A stretch of DNA of 16,139 nucleotides, from NCBI GenBank assembly GCA_030038035.1, contig JASHPP010000050.1, positions 1 through 16,139 of the forward strand, read 5' to 3'. Positions 7,072 through 13,428 of this stretch are shown here, one piece after another; within the stretch, counting starts at the first letter, position 1, and each line of letters begins with the position of its first letter. The position numbers and the translations under genes were made by a program. The notes under the pieces are model-generated. The model saw only the letters and a program-made list of their open reading frames with translations. It was not told the origin of the DNA and made no database searches. The stretch comes from Trebonia sp. GTDB lineage: Bacteria; Actinomycetota; Actinomycetes; Streptosporangiales; Streptosporangiaceae.

Positions 7072-7109
7072 ACCGTAAGGGCTGGCCGACGGCGACGGCA
7101 ATCCATTTA
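7072..7109 (-). promoter_or_regulatory. erm promoter with WhiB7-like AT patch
   Basis: On the minus strand, TAAAT (7109-7105) lies 3 nt before a -35 TTGCCG (7101-7096), then an 18-nt spacer and a -10 TACGGT (7077-7072). An A/T patch just above the -35 of a sigma-A promoter is the published WhiB7 signature, and erm(37) is a known WhiB7 target in M. tuberculosis. That the same control acts here is inferred; no whiB7 gene is in the window. Confidence 0.5.
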
Positions 7110-7123
7110 CTGCCCAGGGCCGG

Positions 7124-7152
7124 TTGTCGCGGTCACGCCCGGGGTGTAGCAC
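7124..7152 (+). promoter_or_regulatory. Promoter of the alcohol dehydrogenase
   Basis: TTGTCG (7124-7129), a 17-nt spacer and TAGCAC (7147-7152) form a sigma70-like promoter, followed after 6 nt by the ATG at 7159. The -10 lacks the final T, so it may be weak or activated. The spacing predicts a leaderless transcript. It is back to back with the erm promoter. Confidence 0.45.
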
Positions 7153-7158
7153 TGAAAC

Positions 7159-8277
7159 ATGCGTACCAGGGCAGCAGTCATCAGGGAACCGGGCAAGCCG
7201 TGGGAGATCACCGAACTCGAGCTTGACGAGCCACGGCAGGGCGAGGTGCGGATCGCGTTCGCGGCGTCCGGCATGTGCCATTCCGACGAGCACCTGCGGA
7301 CCGGCGACAGCACCGGGCGGCTGCCGCTGGTCGGCGGCCACGAGGGCGCCGGGGTGGTAGAGGCGGTCGGGCCGGGCGTGACCCGCGTCGCCGTCGGGGA
7401 CCACGTCGTCTGCTCGTTCATCCCGGCCTGCGGGGTCTGCCGGTACTGCTCCACCGGGCACCAGAACCTGTGCGACTGGGGCGCGCAGATGATGACGGGG
7501 ATGCTGGCCGACGGCACGTTCAGGTTCCACGACGACGAGGGCGCCGACCTGGGCGGGTTCTGCATGCTCGGCACGTTCGCCGAGCACGCGGTGGTCTCGC
7601 AGAACTCGTGCGTCCCCATCGAGGCAGGCATCCCGTTCGACGTGGCGGCGCTGGTCGGCTGCGGCGTGCCCACCGGCTGGGGCACCTCGGTGTACGCGGC
7701 CGGGGTGGCCGCGGGTGACACGGTGGTGATCTTCGGCGCGGGCGGCGTGGGCAGCAACGCGATCCAGGGGGCGCGTTACGCCGGCGCCGCGAACGTCGTC
7801 GTGGTCGACCCGGTCGCGTTCAAGCGGTCGAAGGCGGTTGAGTTCGGCGCCTCGCACGTCTTCGGCTCCGCCGCCGAGGCGCACGAGGCCGTCGCCGAGA
7901 TGACCCGCGGGCAGCTCGCGGACCATGCGATCATCACCGTCGGCGTGCTCGGCTCCGAGGTGGTCGCGCAGGCCGCGGCGATCGTCGGCAAGGGGTGCCA
8001 GGTGACGATCACCTCCGTCGGGCGGAGCTCGGAGCAGCAGATCCAGCTCGCCGCCAACGGCAGCGTGGTCGGGTGGCAGCGCCGGATCCAGGGCCATGTC
8101 TTCGGGATGTGCAACCCGCTGTACGACATCCCGCGGCTGCTGCGCCTGTACCGGGCCGGGCAGCTGAAGCTCGACGAGCTCATCACCCGCCGGTACCGGC
8201 TTGACGAGATCAACCAGGGCTACCAGGACCTCGAGGACGGGAAGATCATCCGCGGCGTCATCCTGCACGAAGGCTAG
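7159..8277 (+). CDS. NDMA-dependent-type zinc alcohol dehydrogenase
   Basis: A 372-aa zinc medium-chain dehydrogenase. Catalytic zinc ligands are Cys40 (GMCHSDE), His61-Glu62 (GGHEGAG) and Cys168 (GCGVPTGWG). The structural zinc loop is Cys91, 94, 97 and 105. The Rossmann glycine motif GAGGVGSN spans 193-200. The insert GTFRFHDDEGADLGGFCMLGTF (119-140) is typical of the actinobacterial NDMA-dependent group (Rxyl_3153 type), in which NAD stays bound and is reoxidised by an artificial acceptor in vitro, with mycofactocin the presumed natural partner. No mycofactocin genes are visible here, and the alcohol substrate is unknown. The start has no close Shine-Dalgarno and is probably leaderless. 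The 3' end overlaps the convergent phosphoribosyltransferase gene by 20 nt. Confidence 0.88.
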   Translation: MRTRAAVIREPGKPWEITELELDEPRQGEVRIAFAASGMCHSDEHLRTGDSTGRLPLVGGHEGAGVVEAVGPGVTRVAVGDHVVCSFIPACGVCRYCSTGHQNLCDWGAQMMTGMLADGTFRFHDDEGADLGGFCMLGTFAEHAVVSQNSCVPIEAGIPFDVAALVGCGVPTGWGTSVYAAGVAAGDTVVIFGAGGVGSNAIQGARYAGAANVVVVDPVAFKRSKAVEFGASHVFGSAAEAHEAVAEMTRGQLADHAIITVGVLGSEVVAQAAAIVGKGCQVTITSVGRSSEQQIQLAANGSVVGWQRRIQGHVFGMCNPLYDIPRLLRLYRAGQLKLDELITRRYRLDEINQGYQDLEDGKIIRGVILHEG

Positions 8278-8950
8278 CGCCGGCGCCGCACGGGCAGGCC
8301 GGCGGCGACGAACGCAGCGCGCGCACCAATTCCGCCGACCTCGGGTCGCCTGGATCCACGTGCCGCCCGAGCACGACGAGGGCGACGCGCCGCGCGCCGG
8401 CCAGCTTGAGGGCCGCGGCCGCCGACTGCGCGCTGCCGCCGGAGACCCAGCAGTCATCGACGAGCAGCACGCCGTCCGTTGCCAGGCGGCCGGCTGCGCG
8501 CAGCCAGCCGATGCTTACGCCGCGGCTGCGCGCCGTACCCGGCGGCCCGGTGGTCAGCGCGACGATGGGCAGGTCCACGCACGCCCTGACGATGCCGAGC
8601 AGCGGATGCGTGCCCGGCCGGCCCTGCCCGCTCGGCACCACGGCCGCGGCGGCGGGGGGCGCGCTCATGCCCGCGGCCCGCCACACGCAGTCCCCGTGTC
8701 CTTGCAGGAAGGCGGAAAGCAGCGACGCCAGCCGCGCCGCGGCGGCGCTCGCACCGTCCCTGCCCGACTTGTACCGCCGCAGGTCGGCGGCCAGCTGCCC
8801 GCCTTTGACGGCGTACCCGACCGGCACGACGACGTCCGCGAGCAGCCCGCCGGCCTGGCTGTTCGCCAGGTCGCACTGGTAGCACCTGGCGAAGCCAGGC
8901 GCAACGGGCCCACGGCAGGTGCGGCAGGTAAGGCGGTTGGCCGGGTCCAT
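8258..8950 (-). CDS. ComF-like phosphoribosyltransferase with N-terminal zinc ribbon
   Basis: A 230-aa protein. An N-terminal zinc ribbon (Cys9, 12, 23, 26) is followed by YAVKGGQLAADLRRYKSG (46-63), a ComF-like block, and a type I phosphoribosyltransferase PRPP loop VLLVDDCWVSGGSAQS (161-176). ComF proteins take part in DNA uptake in competent bacteria, but actinobacterial versions of this kind are of unknown function, and no competence genes are nearby. The frame stays open upstream to about 10054, but only the part from ATG 8950 shows domain content: this ATG sits 6 nt after TACGAT (8962-8957), consistent with a leaderless start. Cys219 and Cys221 near the C-terminus are an unexplained extra pair. 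The gene overlaps the dehydrogenase tail to tail. Confidence 0.75.
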   Translation of the reverse strand: MDPANRLTCRTCRGPVAPGFARCYQCDLANSQAGGLLADVVVPVGYAVKGGQLAADLRRYKSGRDGASAAAARLASLLSAFLQGHGDCVWRAAGMSAPPAAAAVVPSGQGRPGTHPLLGIVRACVDLPIVALTTGPPGTARSRGVSIGWLRAAGRLATDGVLLVDDCWVSGGSAQSAAAALKLAGARRVALVVLGRHVDPGDPRSAELVRALRSSPPACPCGAGASLRAG

Positions 8951-8956
8951 GGCCTG

Positions 8957-9040
8957 ATCGTAGGAACGCCCACCGACAAAGCACGGCGATCCGCGCGGAC
9001 GGCTCGCGGCTAACCACACGGGCGGCCGCGGATCTACGAT
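8957..9040. promoter_or_regulatory. Divergent promoter pair with mirrored TACGAT boxes
   Basis: TACGAT occurs at 8962-8957 on the minus strand and at 9035-9040 on the plus strand. Each is followed by exactly 6 nt and then the start codon of the phosphoribosyltransferase (ATG 8950) or membrane protein (GTG 9047). This fits two divergent, leaderless sigma70-type promoters. Convincing -35 boxes are not seen. Confidence 0.5.
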
Positions 9041-9046
9041 GCGCTG

Positions 9047-10570
9047 GTGATCATGCCGGGCGCGGTGGCGCGCAAGCACTGGCCGTTCGCCGTGCTGCTC
9101 GCCGCCGGGCTGGCGCTGCGGCTGGCCGCCGCGCTTGCCTACCGCCCGGCCCTGCTCTACATCGACAGCGTCCGCTACCTCGGCGATGACCAGCACGGCC
9201 TGGACCCGCTCGGGTACAGCTACCTGCTGCTGCGGCCGGTGCTGCTCGGCCGCGGCGGGCTGGCCGCGGTGGCGGGCCTGCAGCACGCGCTCGGCCTGGC
9301 GATGGCGGCCTGCCTGTACGCGCTGGCGCTGCGCCACGGCGCGTCGCGGTGGCTCGCCGCTCTCGCCGCCGCGCCCGTGCTGCTCGACGCGTACCAGGTC
9401 CAGGCCGAGCAGATGATCATGCCTGACGTGCTGTTCGAGGCGCTGGTCGTCGCGGCGATGACCGTGCTGCTGTGGCGGCCAGGCCCGGGGCTGGCCCGGC
9501 TGGCCGCCGGGTCGGCGCTGCTCGGCCTCTCGGCGACCGTGCGCCAGGTCGGCGAGCTGCTCGTGCTGCCCTTGCTCGTCTACGTCCTCGCGGCGGCGCC
9601 CGGCTGGCGAGCCCGGGCAGCCCGGGCCACGGCGGCGATAGCCGTCTTCGCGCTGCCGGTCGCCGGCTACCTGGCGTTGTCCGCCGTGGCCCTCGGCGAC
9701 GGCCTCCGGCTGTCGAACATGGACGACGCGTACCTGTACGGCCGGACGGCGTACGCCGCCGACTGCGCGACGCTGCGGATCCCCGTTTACGAACGGCCGC
9801 TCTGCCCCTTGCCGGCCACGGCGGCGGCGCTCGGCGTGGACGGACTGGCGACCGATCCCGGGTCTCCGCTCTACCGCTACGTGCCGCCGCCCGGCGTTAC
9901 CCGGGGGGCGGCCACTGCGCAGTTCGATGCGGCGGTCCTCACCCAGCAGCCGCTGCGGGTGGCACTCGACATCGCCGGCGACGCGACCAGGGTGTTCGCC
10001 CTGACCAGGGACACCAGCCAGGGCGACCCGCCGGTCTCCCGGTGGCAGTTCCAAACATCATATCCGGTATACTACTCCGTAGACCGAACGGTGCTCGGGA
10101 CGACCGCCACCCCCCGCGTGACCCGCCCGCTGGCGGACGCGCTGCGGGCGTACCAGCTGCACGGCGGGTTCACACCCGGTCCGCTGCTGCTGGCCTTCCT
10201 GGTGTCAGGAACGGGCGGCTGCCTCTTCCTCCGCAGGCACCGCCGGCTGGCCCTGGGCTGCATCCTGGCCACCGGGCTCGCCGCGGCGGCGCTGCTTGGC
10301 GCCGACGCCTATGAGTTCTCCTGGCGGTACCAGCTCCCCGCGCTTGTCACGCTGCCGCTCGCGGGCGCGCTCGGCGCCACGGCGTTCCTTCGGTTCGCCG
10401 TAACCCGCCGGCCGGGCAGCCGGGGCACAATGATGCGGTGCACAATAACGCGGCTGAACCGGAGATCAAGACGCTCGCGAGCAGCGTCGTCTACGCCGAC
10501 AACTGGATCCGGCTCCGCAGGGACGAGATCGAGCGCAGCGACGGGTCCCGCGGAACGTACGCGGTCATAG
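9047..10570 (+). CDS. Polytopic membrane protein, GT-C glycosyltransferase-like
   Basis: A 507-aa frame. Hydrophobic segments lie near 13-32, 70-95, 100-113, 130-143, 150-163, 170-184, 195-215, 376-390, 401-418 and 429-450. The first loop carries acidic residues (YIDS at 38-41, GDDQHGLDPLGYS at 46-58) and there is a later EQMIMPDVLFEAL block, as in ArnT/PMT-like GT-C transferases that use polyprenyl-linked sugars. A soluble domain spans about 220-375. No specific family or substrate can be named. GTG 9047 is chosen for its spacing from TACGAT; ATG 9053 is close. From about residue 460 (base 10424) the sequence becomes an Arg/Ser/Thr-rich tail lying over the Nudix gene in another frame, so the genuine C-terminus is doubtful: a lost stop or frameshift may have extended it. 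Confidence 0.7.
   Translation: MIMPGAVARKHWPFAVLLAAGLALRLAAALAYRPALLYIDSVRYLGDDQHGLDPLGYSYLLLRPVLLGRGGLAAVAGLQHALGLAMAACLYALALRHGASRWLAALAAAPVLLDAYQVQAEQMIMPDVLFEALVVAAMTVLLWRPGPGLARLAAGSALLGLSATVRQVGELLVLPLLVYVLAAAPGWRARAARATAAIAVFALPVAGYLALSAVALGDGLRLSNMDDAYLYGRTAYAADCATLRIPVYERPLCPLPATAAALGVDGLATDPGSPLYRYVPPPGVTRGAATAQFDAAVLTQQPLRVALDIAGDATRVFALTRDTSQGDPPVSRWQFQTSYPVYYSVDRTVLGTTATPRVTRPLADALRAYQLHGGFTPGPLLLAFLVSGTGGCLFLRRHRRLALGCILATGLAAAALLGADAYEFSWRYQLPALVTLPLAGALGATAFLRFAVTRRPGSRGTMMRCTITRLNRRSRRSRAASSTPTTGSGSAGTRSSAATGPAERTRS
10426..10431 (+). promoter_or_regulatory. Putative -10 (CACAAT) for the second Nudix gene
   Basis: CACAAT is followed by 6 nt and the GTG at 10438. It departs from TANNNT at the first base. 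If real it gives the Nudix gene its own leaderless transcript from inside the membrane-protein gene. Confidence 0.3.
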
Positions 10571-11013
10571 AGAGAGCGAACTTCGCCCTCGTCGTGCCCG
10601 CGGAGAACGCCGGCTTCCACCTTGTCGAGGAGTACCGCTATCCCGTCGGGCGGCGCAGCTGGTCGTTCCCGCAGGGCGGTTTCCCGAAAGGCGAGTCAGG
10701 GACGCCGGAGCAGCTCGCCCGGATGGAGCTCGCGCAGGAGACGGGGCTGCGCGCCGGGCGGCTGACTCACCTTGGCTTGCTGACCGCCGCGCACGGGATG
10801 ACGGCCCAGTACGCTGACTATTTCCTCGCCACCGACCTGGTGCCAGGGCCGCCGGACCCGGAGCCGGAAGAGCTGGGCATCCGCCACGCATGGGTGAGCA
10901 GGCAGGAGTTCGAGGAGATGGTGCGCGACGGCCGGATCGCCGACGACTCGACGCTCGCCGGGTACGCGCTCGTGCTGCTCGCCGAACGCCGCGGCGACGT
11001 AGTCATCCCCTGA
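10438..11013 (+). CDS. Nudix hydrolase, ADP-ribose pyrophosphatase-like, altered box
   Basis: A 191-aa protein. A beta-rich N-terminus (VVYADNWIRLRRDEIERSDG, 18-37) and the EEYRYPVGRRSWSFPQG strand (64-80) match the ADP-ribose pyrophosphatase/NudF-like group. The Nudix helix reads MELAQETGL (96-104): Arg is replaced by Met, and the first Glu of the EE pair by Gln100, while Glu97 and Glu101 remain. The glycine and glutamate before the helix are also not in register with GX5EX7. Activity may therefore be reduced or shifted. The GTG at 10438 overlaps the upstream gene by 133 nt, yet its N-terminal residues look conserved and well coded, so this frame is the real one there. The stop lies 9 nt before the convergent polymerase stop. 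Confidence 0.82.
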   Translation: MHNNAAEPEIKTLASSVVYADNWIRLRRDEIERSDGSRGTYAVIERANFALVVPAENAGFHLVEEYRYPVGRRSWSFPQGGFPKGESGTPEQLARMELAQETGLRAGRLTHLGLLTAAHGMTAQYADYFLATDLVPGPPDPEPEELGIRHAWVSRQEFEEMVRDGRIADDSTLAGYALVLLAERRGDVVIP

Positions 11014-11022
11014 CCGCGGGGG

Positions 11023-11925
11023 TCACCGGGCAAGCAGGGGCGCGAAGAGGTCGCCCTGGTCAGCGACCCGGGCTACGACGTCGGGCGCGGTGAAGAACAG
11101 GTCGCCTGGCTCACGGCAGGCTGCCACTTCGTCCCAGGTGACGGGGGTCGACACGGTGGGATAAGTCCGCGCCCGCAGCGAGTACGGCGCGATCGTGGTC
11201 TTCGAGCCGTTGTTCTGACTCCAGTCGATGAGCACCTTGCCGTCGCGCAGCGACCTGGTCATCCGCGACACGACAAGGTCCGGGCGCTCCTGCTCCAGGG
11301 CCTGCGCGAACGACCTCGCCCGGTCGCTGGCCTGCTCCGCGGTGATGCCGCTGACGGGCGCGTACAGCTGCAGGCCCTTGCCGCCGGAGGTCTTGGCGAG
11401 TGACCGCAGGCCAGCGGACTCGAGCATCGGGCGCAGCGCTTCGGCTACCCGGCAGCACTCCACGACCGTCGCGGGCAGCCCTGGGTCCAGGTCGAAGACC
11501 ATCAGGTCGGGCATCGGGTCCTCGTCGATCCCGCGCGGGAAGCGCCACATCGGCACGTGCAGCTCGAGCGCTGCCAGGTTCGCCGCCCAGATCAGCGTGG
11601 GCAGGTCGTCGATGACCAGGTAGGTGATCGTGCTCCCCGGGTCGCGCGAGCGGGAGCCGTTCGACTTCACCTGCTCGGTCCGCACCCAGTCCGGGTGGGC
11701 CGGCGCGTGCTTCTGGAAGAACGACTGGCTGTCCACGCCCTCGGGGTAGCGCTTGATCGTCATCGGGCGGCCGCGGATGTGCGGCAGCAGCACAGGGGAA
11801 ACCCGCTCGTAGTAGTCGAGGACCTCGCCCTTGGTGAAGCCGTCCTCGGGGTAGAGCACCTTCCCCAGGTTGGTCAGCGTCAGCCCGCAGCCGTTCACCT
11901 GGACCGTAATCTTGTCCTGCGCCAT
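11023..11925 (-). CDS. LigD-type NHEJ polymerase domain protein (stand-alone PolDom)
   Basis: A 300-aa archaeo-eukaryotic primase-like polymerase (LigD PolDom). Metal-binding aspartates lie in FDLDPG (Asp145, Asp147), with the third probably Asp234 in LIDWSQNN. The nucleotide-binding block is KTSGGKGLQLYAPV (178-191). The N-terminal LTNLGKVLYPEDGFTKGEVLDYY (17-39) and RYPEGVDSQSFFQKHAP (59-75) are family hallmarks. These enzymes add NTPs or dNTPs at double-strand breaks during Ku-dependent end joining. In M. tuberculosis this domain is fused to phosphoesterase and ligase; here it is separate. ATG 11925 is chosen: GGGAG lies 5 nt upstream, and the ATG overlaps the ligase stop by one base (TGATG), so the two are coupled. 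Where classical LigD has GLH, this protein has GLQ. Confidence 0.9.
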   Translation of the reverse strand: MAQDKITVQVNGCGLTLTNLGKVLYPEDGFTKGEVLDYYERVSPVLLPHIRGRPMTIKRYPEGVDSQSFFQKHAPAHPDWVRTEQVKSNGSRSRDPGSTITYLVIDDLPTLIWAANLAALELHVPMWRFPRGIDEDPMPDLMVFDLDPGLPATVVECCRVAEALRPMLESAGLRSLAKTSGGKGLQLYAPVSGITAEQASDRARSFAQALEQERPDLVVSRMTRSLRDGKVLIDWSQNNGSKTTIAPYSLRARTYPTVSTPVTWDEVAACREPGDLFFTAPDVVARVADQGDLFAPLLAR

Positions 11926-13349
11926 CACGTCTCCCTGACCACGTCGGCGGGATCTTTATCATCGCGCAGGCCCTGGTAGACGGGCGCGCGCATGCGCCCG
12001 GCCGCGGTCCAGCGGTCGAACGTCACCTCGATGACCAGCCGCGGTTCTGCCCACACCGCCGGCCGGGCTTCCCCGGCGGGCAGCGGTGAGCCGAACGGGC
12101 TGTCCGGCCGGCGCAGCGGCGCGAGCCTGGCGCCCAGCGTGCGCAGCGTCGCGTCGGAGAACCCGGTGCCCACGTGCCCGCAGTACAGCAGGCCGCCGGC
12201 GCCGTGCACGCCGACGAGCAGCGAGCCGATCTGCCCGGTCCTGTTGCCCTTGCCCGGTTTCCAGCCACCCACGACCACCTCCTGGCGGAGCAGGTTCTTG
12301 ATCTTCAGCCAGTTGCCTGAGCGGGCGCCGGGCTCATAGCGGGAGTCCAGCCTCTTGGCCACCACGCCCTCGAGCCCGTTCGCCGCGGAGGCGGTGAGGA
12401 CGGCGTCCAGGTCCGGGCCGGGAAAGGAAGGCGGGCACAGCCACGACCCTGCGTCCGGGATGAGCGGACCGAGGATGTCGCGGCGGTCCGCGTACGGCAG
12501 CTCGGTCAGCGGCCGCCCGTCCAGCTGCATGACGTCGAACGCCAGGTACGTGACCGGGGTCGTCTGGGCGAGGCGGCCGGCCTGCGCGGGCGACGAGACG
12601 TGCATCCGGGGCTGCAGCGCCTCGAAGTCCGGCCGGCCGTCGGTGAAGGCGACGATCTCGCCGTCAAGCAGCGCCTGCCTGTGCCCGGTCGCGCGGGCAA
12701 GCCCGGCCAGCTCCGGGTAGGTGGCGGTGATGTCCTTGCCGGTCCGCGAGGTCAGCCGCAGCCGGCCGTTCTCGATGAAGGCGAGCGCGCGGACGCCATC
12801 CCACTTCATCTCCACGGCCCACTCCGCGCGGTCGCCGGCCGGCGGCCGGCCGGGCGCCGCCAGCATCGGCGTCAGCGAGGCCGGCAGCGCAAGCCGCTCG
12901 CGGTGGATCATCCAGTTCTTGCCGCCGGTGGCGAACAGCACGTAGCCGCCTGACAGCCGCTGCCCGTGCAGGACGACCTTGACCTCGCGGGCATCCCACT
13001 TCAGCAGCTCGTACGTGCCGTGGTCCCAGATGCTGACCGATCCCGCGCCGTACTCGCCCCGCGGGATCTGGCCGTGGAAGCCCGCGTACTCCAGCGGGTG
13101 GTCCTCGGTGTGCACGGCCAGGTGGTTCACCGCCGGGTCGTCGGGAACTCCCTTGGGCAGTGCCCAGGAGACGAGCACGCCGTCGCGTTCCAGCCGGAAA
13201 TCCCAGTGCCGCCGCCGCGCGTGGTGCTCCTGCACCACGAAGACGCCCGCGCCCTGACCGCCCGCCTCGTCCCCGGCGGCGGCGTCGGGAACGGGCTCGG
13301 GCGTCCGCGCGGGGTCGCGCTTGCTCCGGTAATCCGCCAGCCGGTCCAC
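11925..13349 (-). CDS. ligD: ATP-dependent DNA ligase with N-terminal 3'-phosphoesterase (LigD PE-LIG)
   Basis: A 474-aa NHEJ ligase. The N-terminal phosphoesterase domain (about 35-150) has His42, His48, Asp50 and Arg52 (EHHARRRHWDFRLE) and His84/Tyr88 (TEDHPLEYAG), matching the Mn-binding and catalytic residues of Pseudomonas LigD as I recall them. The ligase domain has the nucleophile Lys182 (EMKWDGVR), motif III YLAFDVMQLDG, motif IV GLEGVVAKR, motif V WLKIKN and a C-terminal OB fold (about 365-465). The two domains together trim 3' ends and seal breaks. The order PE-LIG with polymerase as a separate downstream gene differs from mycobacterial POL-PE-LIG. No ku gene is in the window. The start at GTG 13349 has no clear Shine-Dalgarno; TAGGCA lies 7 nt upstream. 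Confidence 0.92.
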   Translation of the reverse strand: MDRLADYRSKRDPARTPEPVPDAAAGDEAGGQGAGVFVVQEHHARRRHWDFRLERDGVLVSWALPKGVPDDPAVNHLAVHTEDHPLEYAGFHGQIPRGEYGAGSVSIWDHGTYELLKWDAREVKVVLHGQRLSGGYVLFATGGKNWMIHRERLALPASLTPMLAAPGRPPAGDRAEWAVEMKWDGVRALAFIENGRLRLTSRTGKDITATYPELAGLARATGHRQALLDGEIVAFTDGRPDFEALQPRMHVSSPAQAGRLAQTTPVTYLAFDVMQLDGRPLTELPYADRRDILGPLIPDAGSWLCPPSFPGPDLDAVLTASAANGLEGVVAKRLDSRYEPGARSGNWLKIKNLLRQEVVVGGWKPGKGNRTGQIGSLLVGVHGAGGLLYCGHVGTGFSDATLRTLGARLAPLRRPDSPFGSPLPAGEARPAVWAEPRLVIEVTFDRWTAAGRMRAPVYQGLRDDKDPADVVRET

Positions 13350-13369
13350 GCATTCGTGCCTACCCGCGC

Positions 13370-13405
13370 GGCGGGCGCCGCTACCAAGGCGGGCGCCGCT
13401 ACCAA
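13370..13405. repeat. Perfect 18-bp tandem duplication
   Basis: Two identical head-to-tail 18-bp units (13370-13387 and 13388-13405, each GGCGGGCGCCGCTACCAA) lie in the 79-nt gap between the ligase start and the stop of the AIM24 gene. Two diverged partial copies ending in TACCAG follow up to 13436. It contains the palindrome GGCGCC. It lies upstream of ligD, so copy number might affect ligD expression. Confidence 0.7.
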
Positions 13406-13428
13406 GCCCGATACCAGGGCGGGCCGGG

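Noticed and set aside
7066..8457. Minus-strand open frame opposite the alcohol dehydrogenase
   Set aside because: It is a mirror of a well-supported zinc dehydrogenase with no recognisable domain. Only its last 26 codons, which have their own promoter spacing, are kept as the erm leader candidate.
8951..10054. Long minus-strand open frame extending the phosphoribosyltransferase upstream
   Set aside because: It is the antisense of the membrane protein gene, is rich in Arg/Gln/Gly/His with no domain, and the zinc ribbon begins right after ATG 8950.
11011..11025. TGACC/GGTCA inverted repeat formed by the convergent stop codons of the Nudix and polymerase genes
   Set aside because: It is only 5 bp per arm and is explained by two facing TGA stops in GC-rich DNA; too weak for a terminator call.
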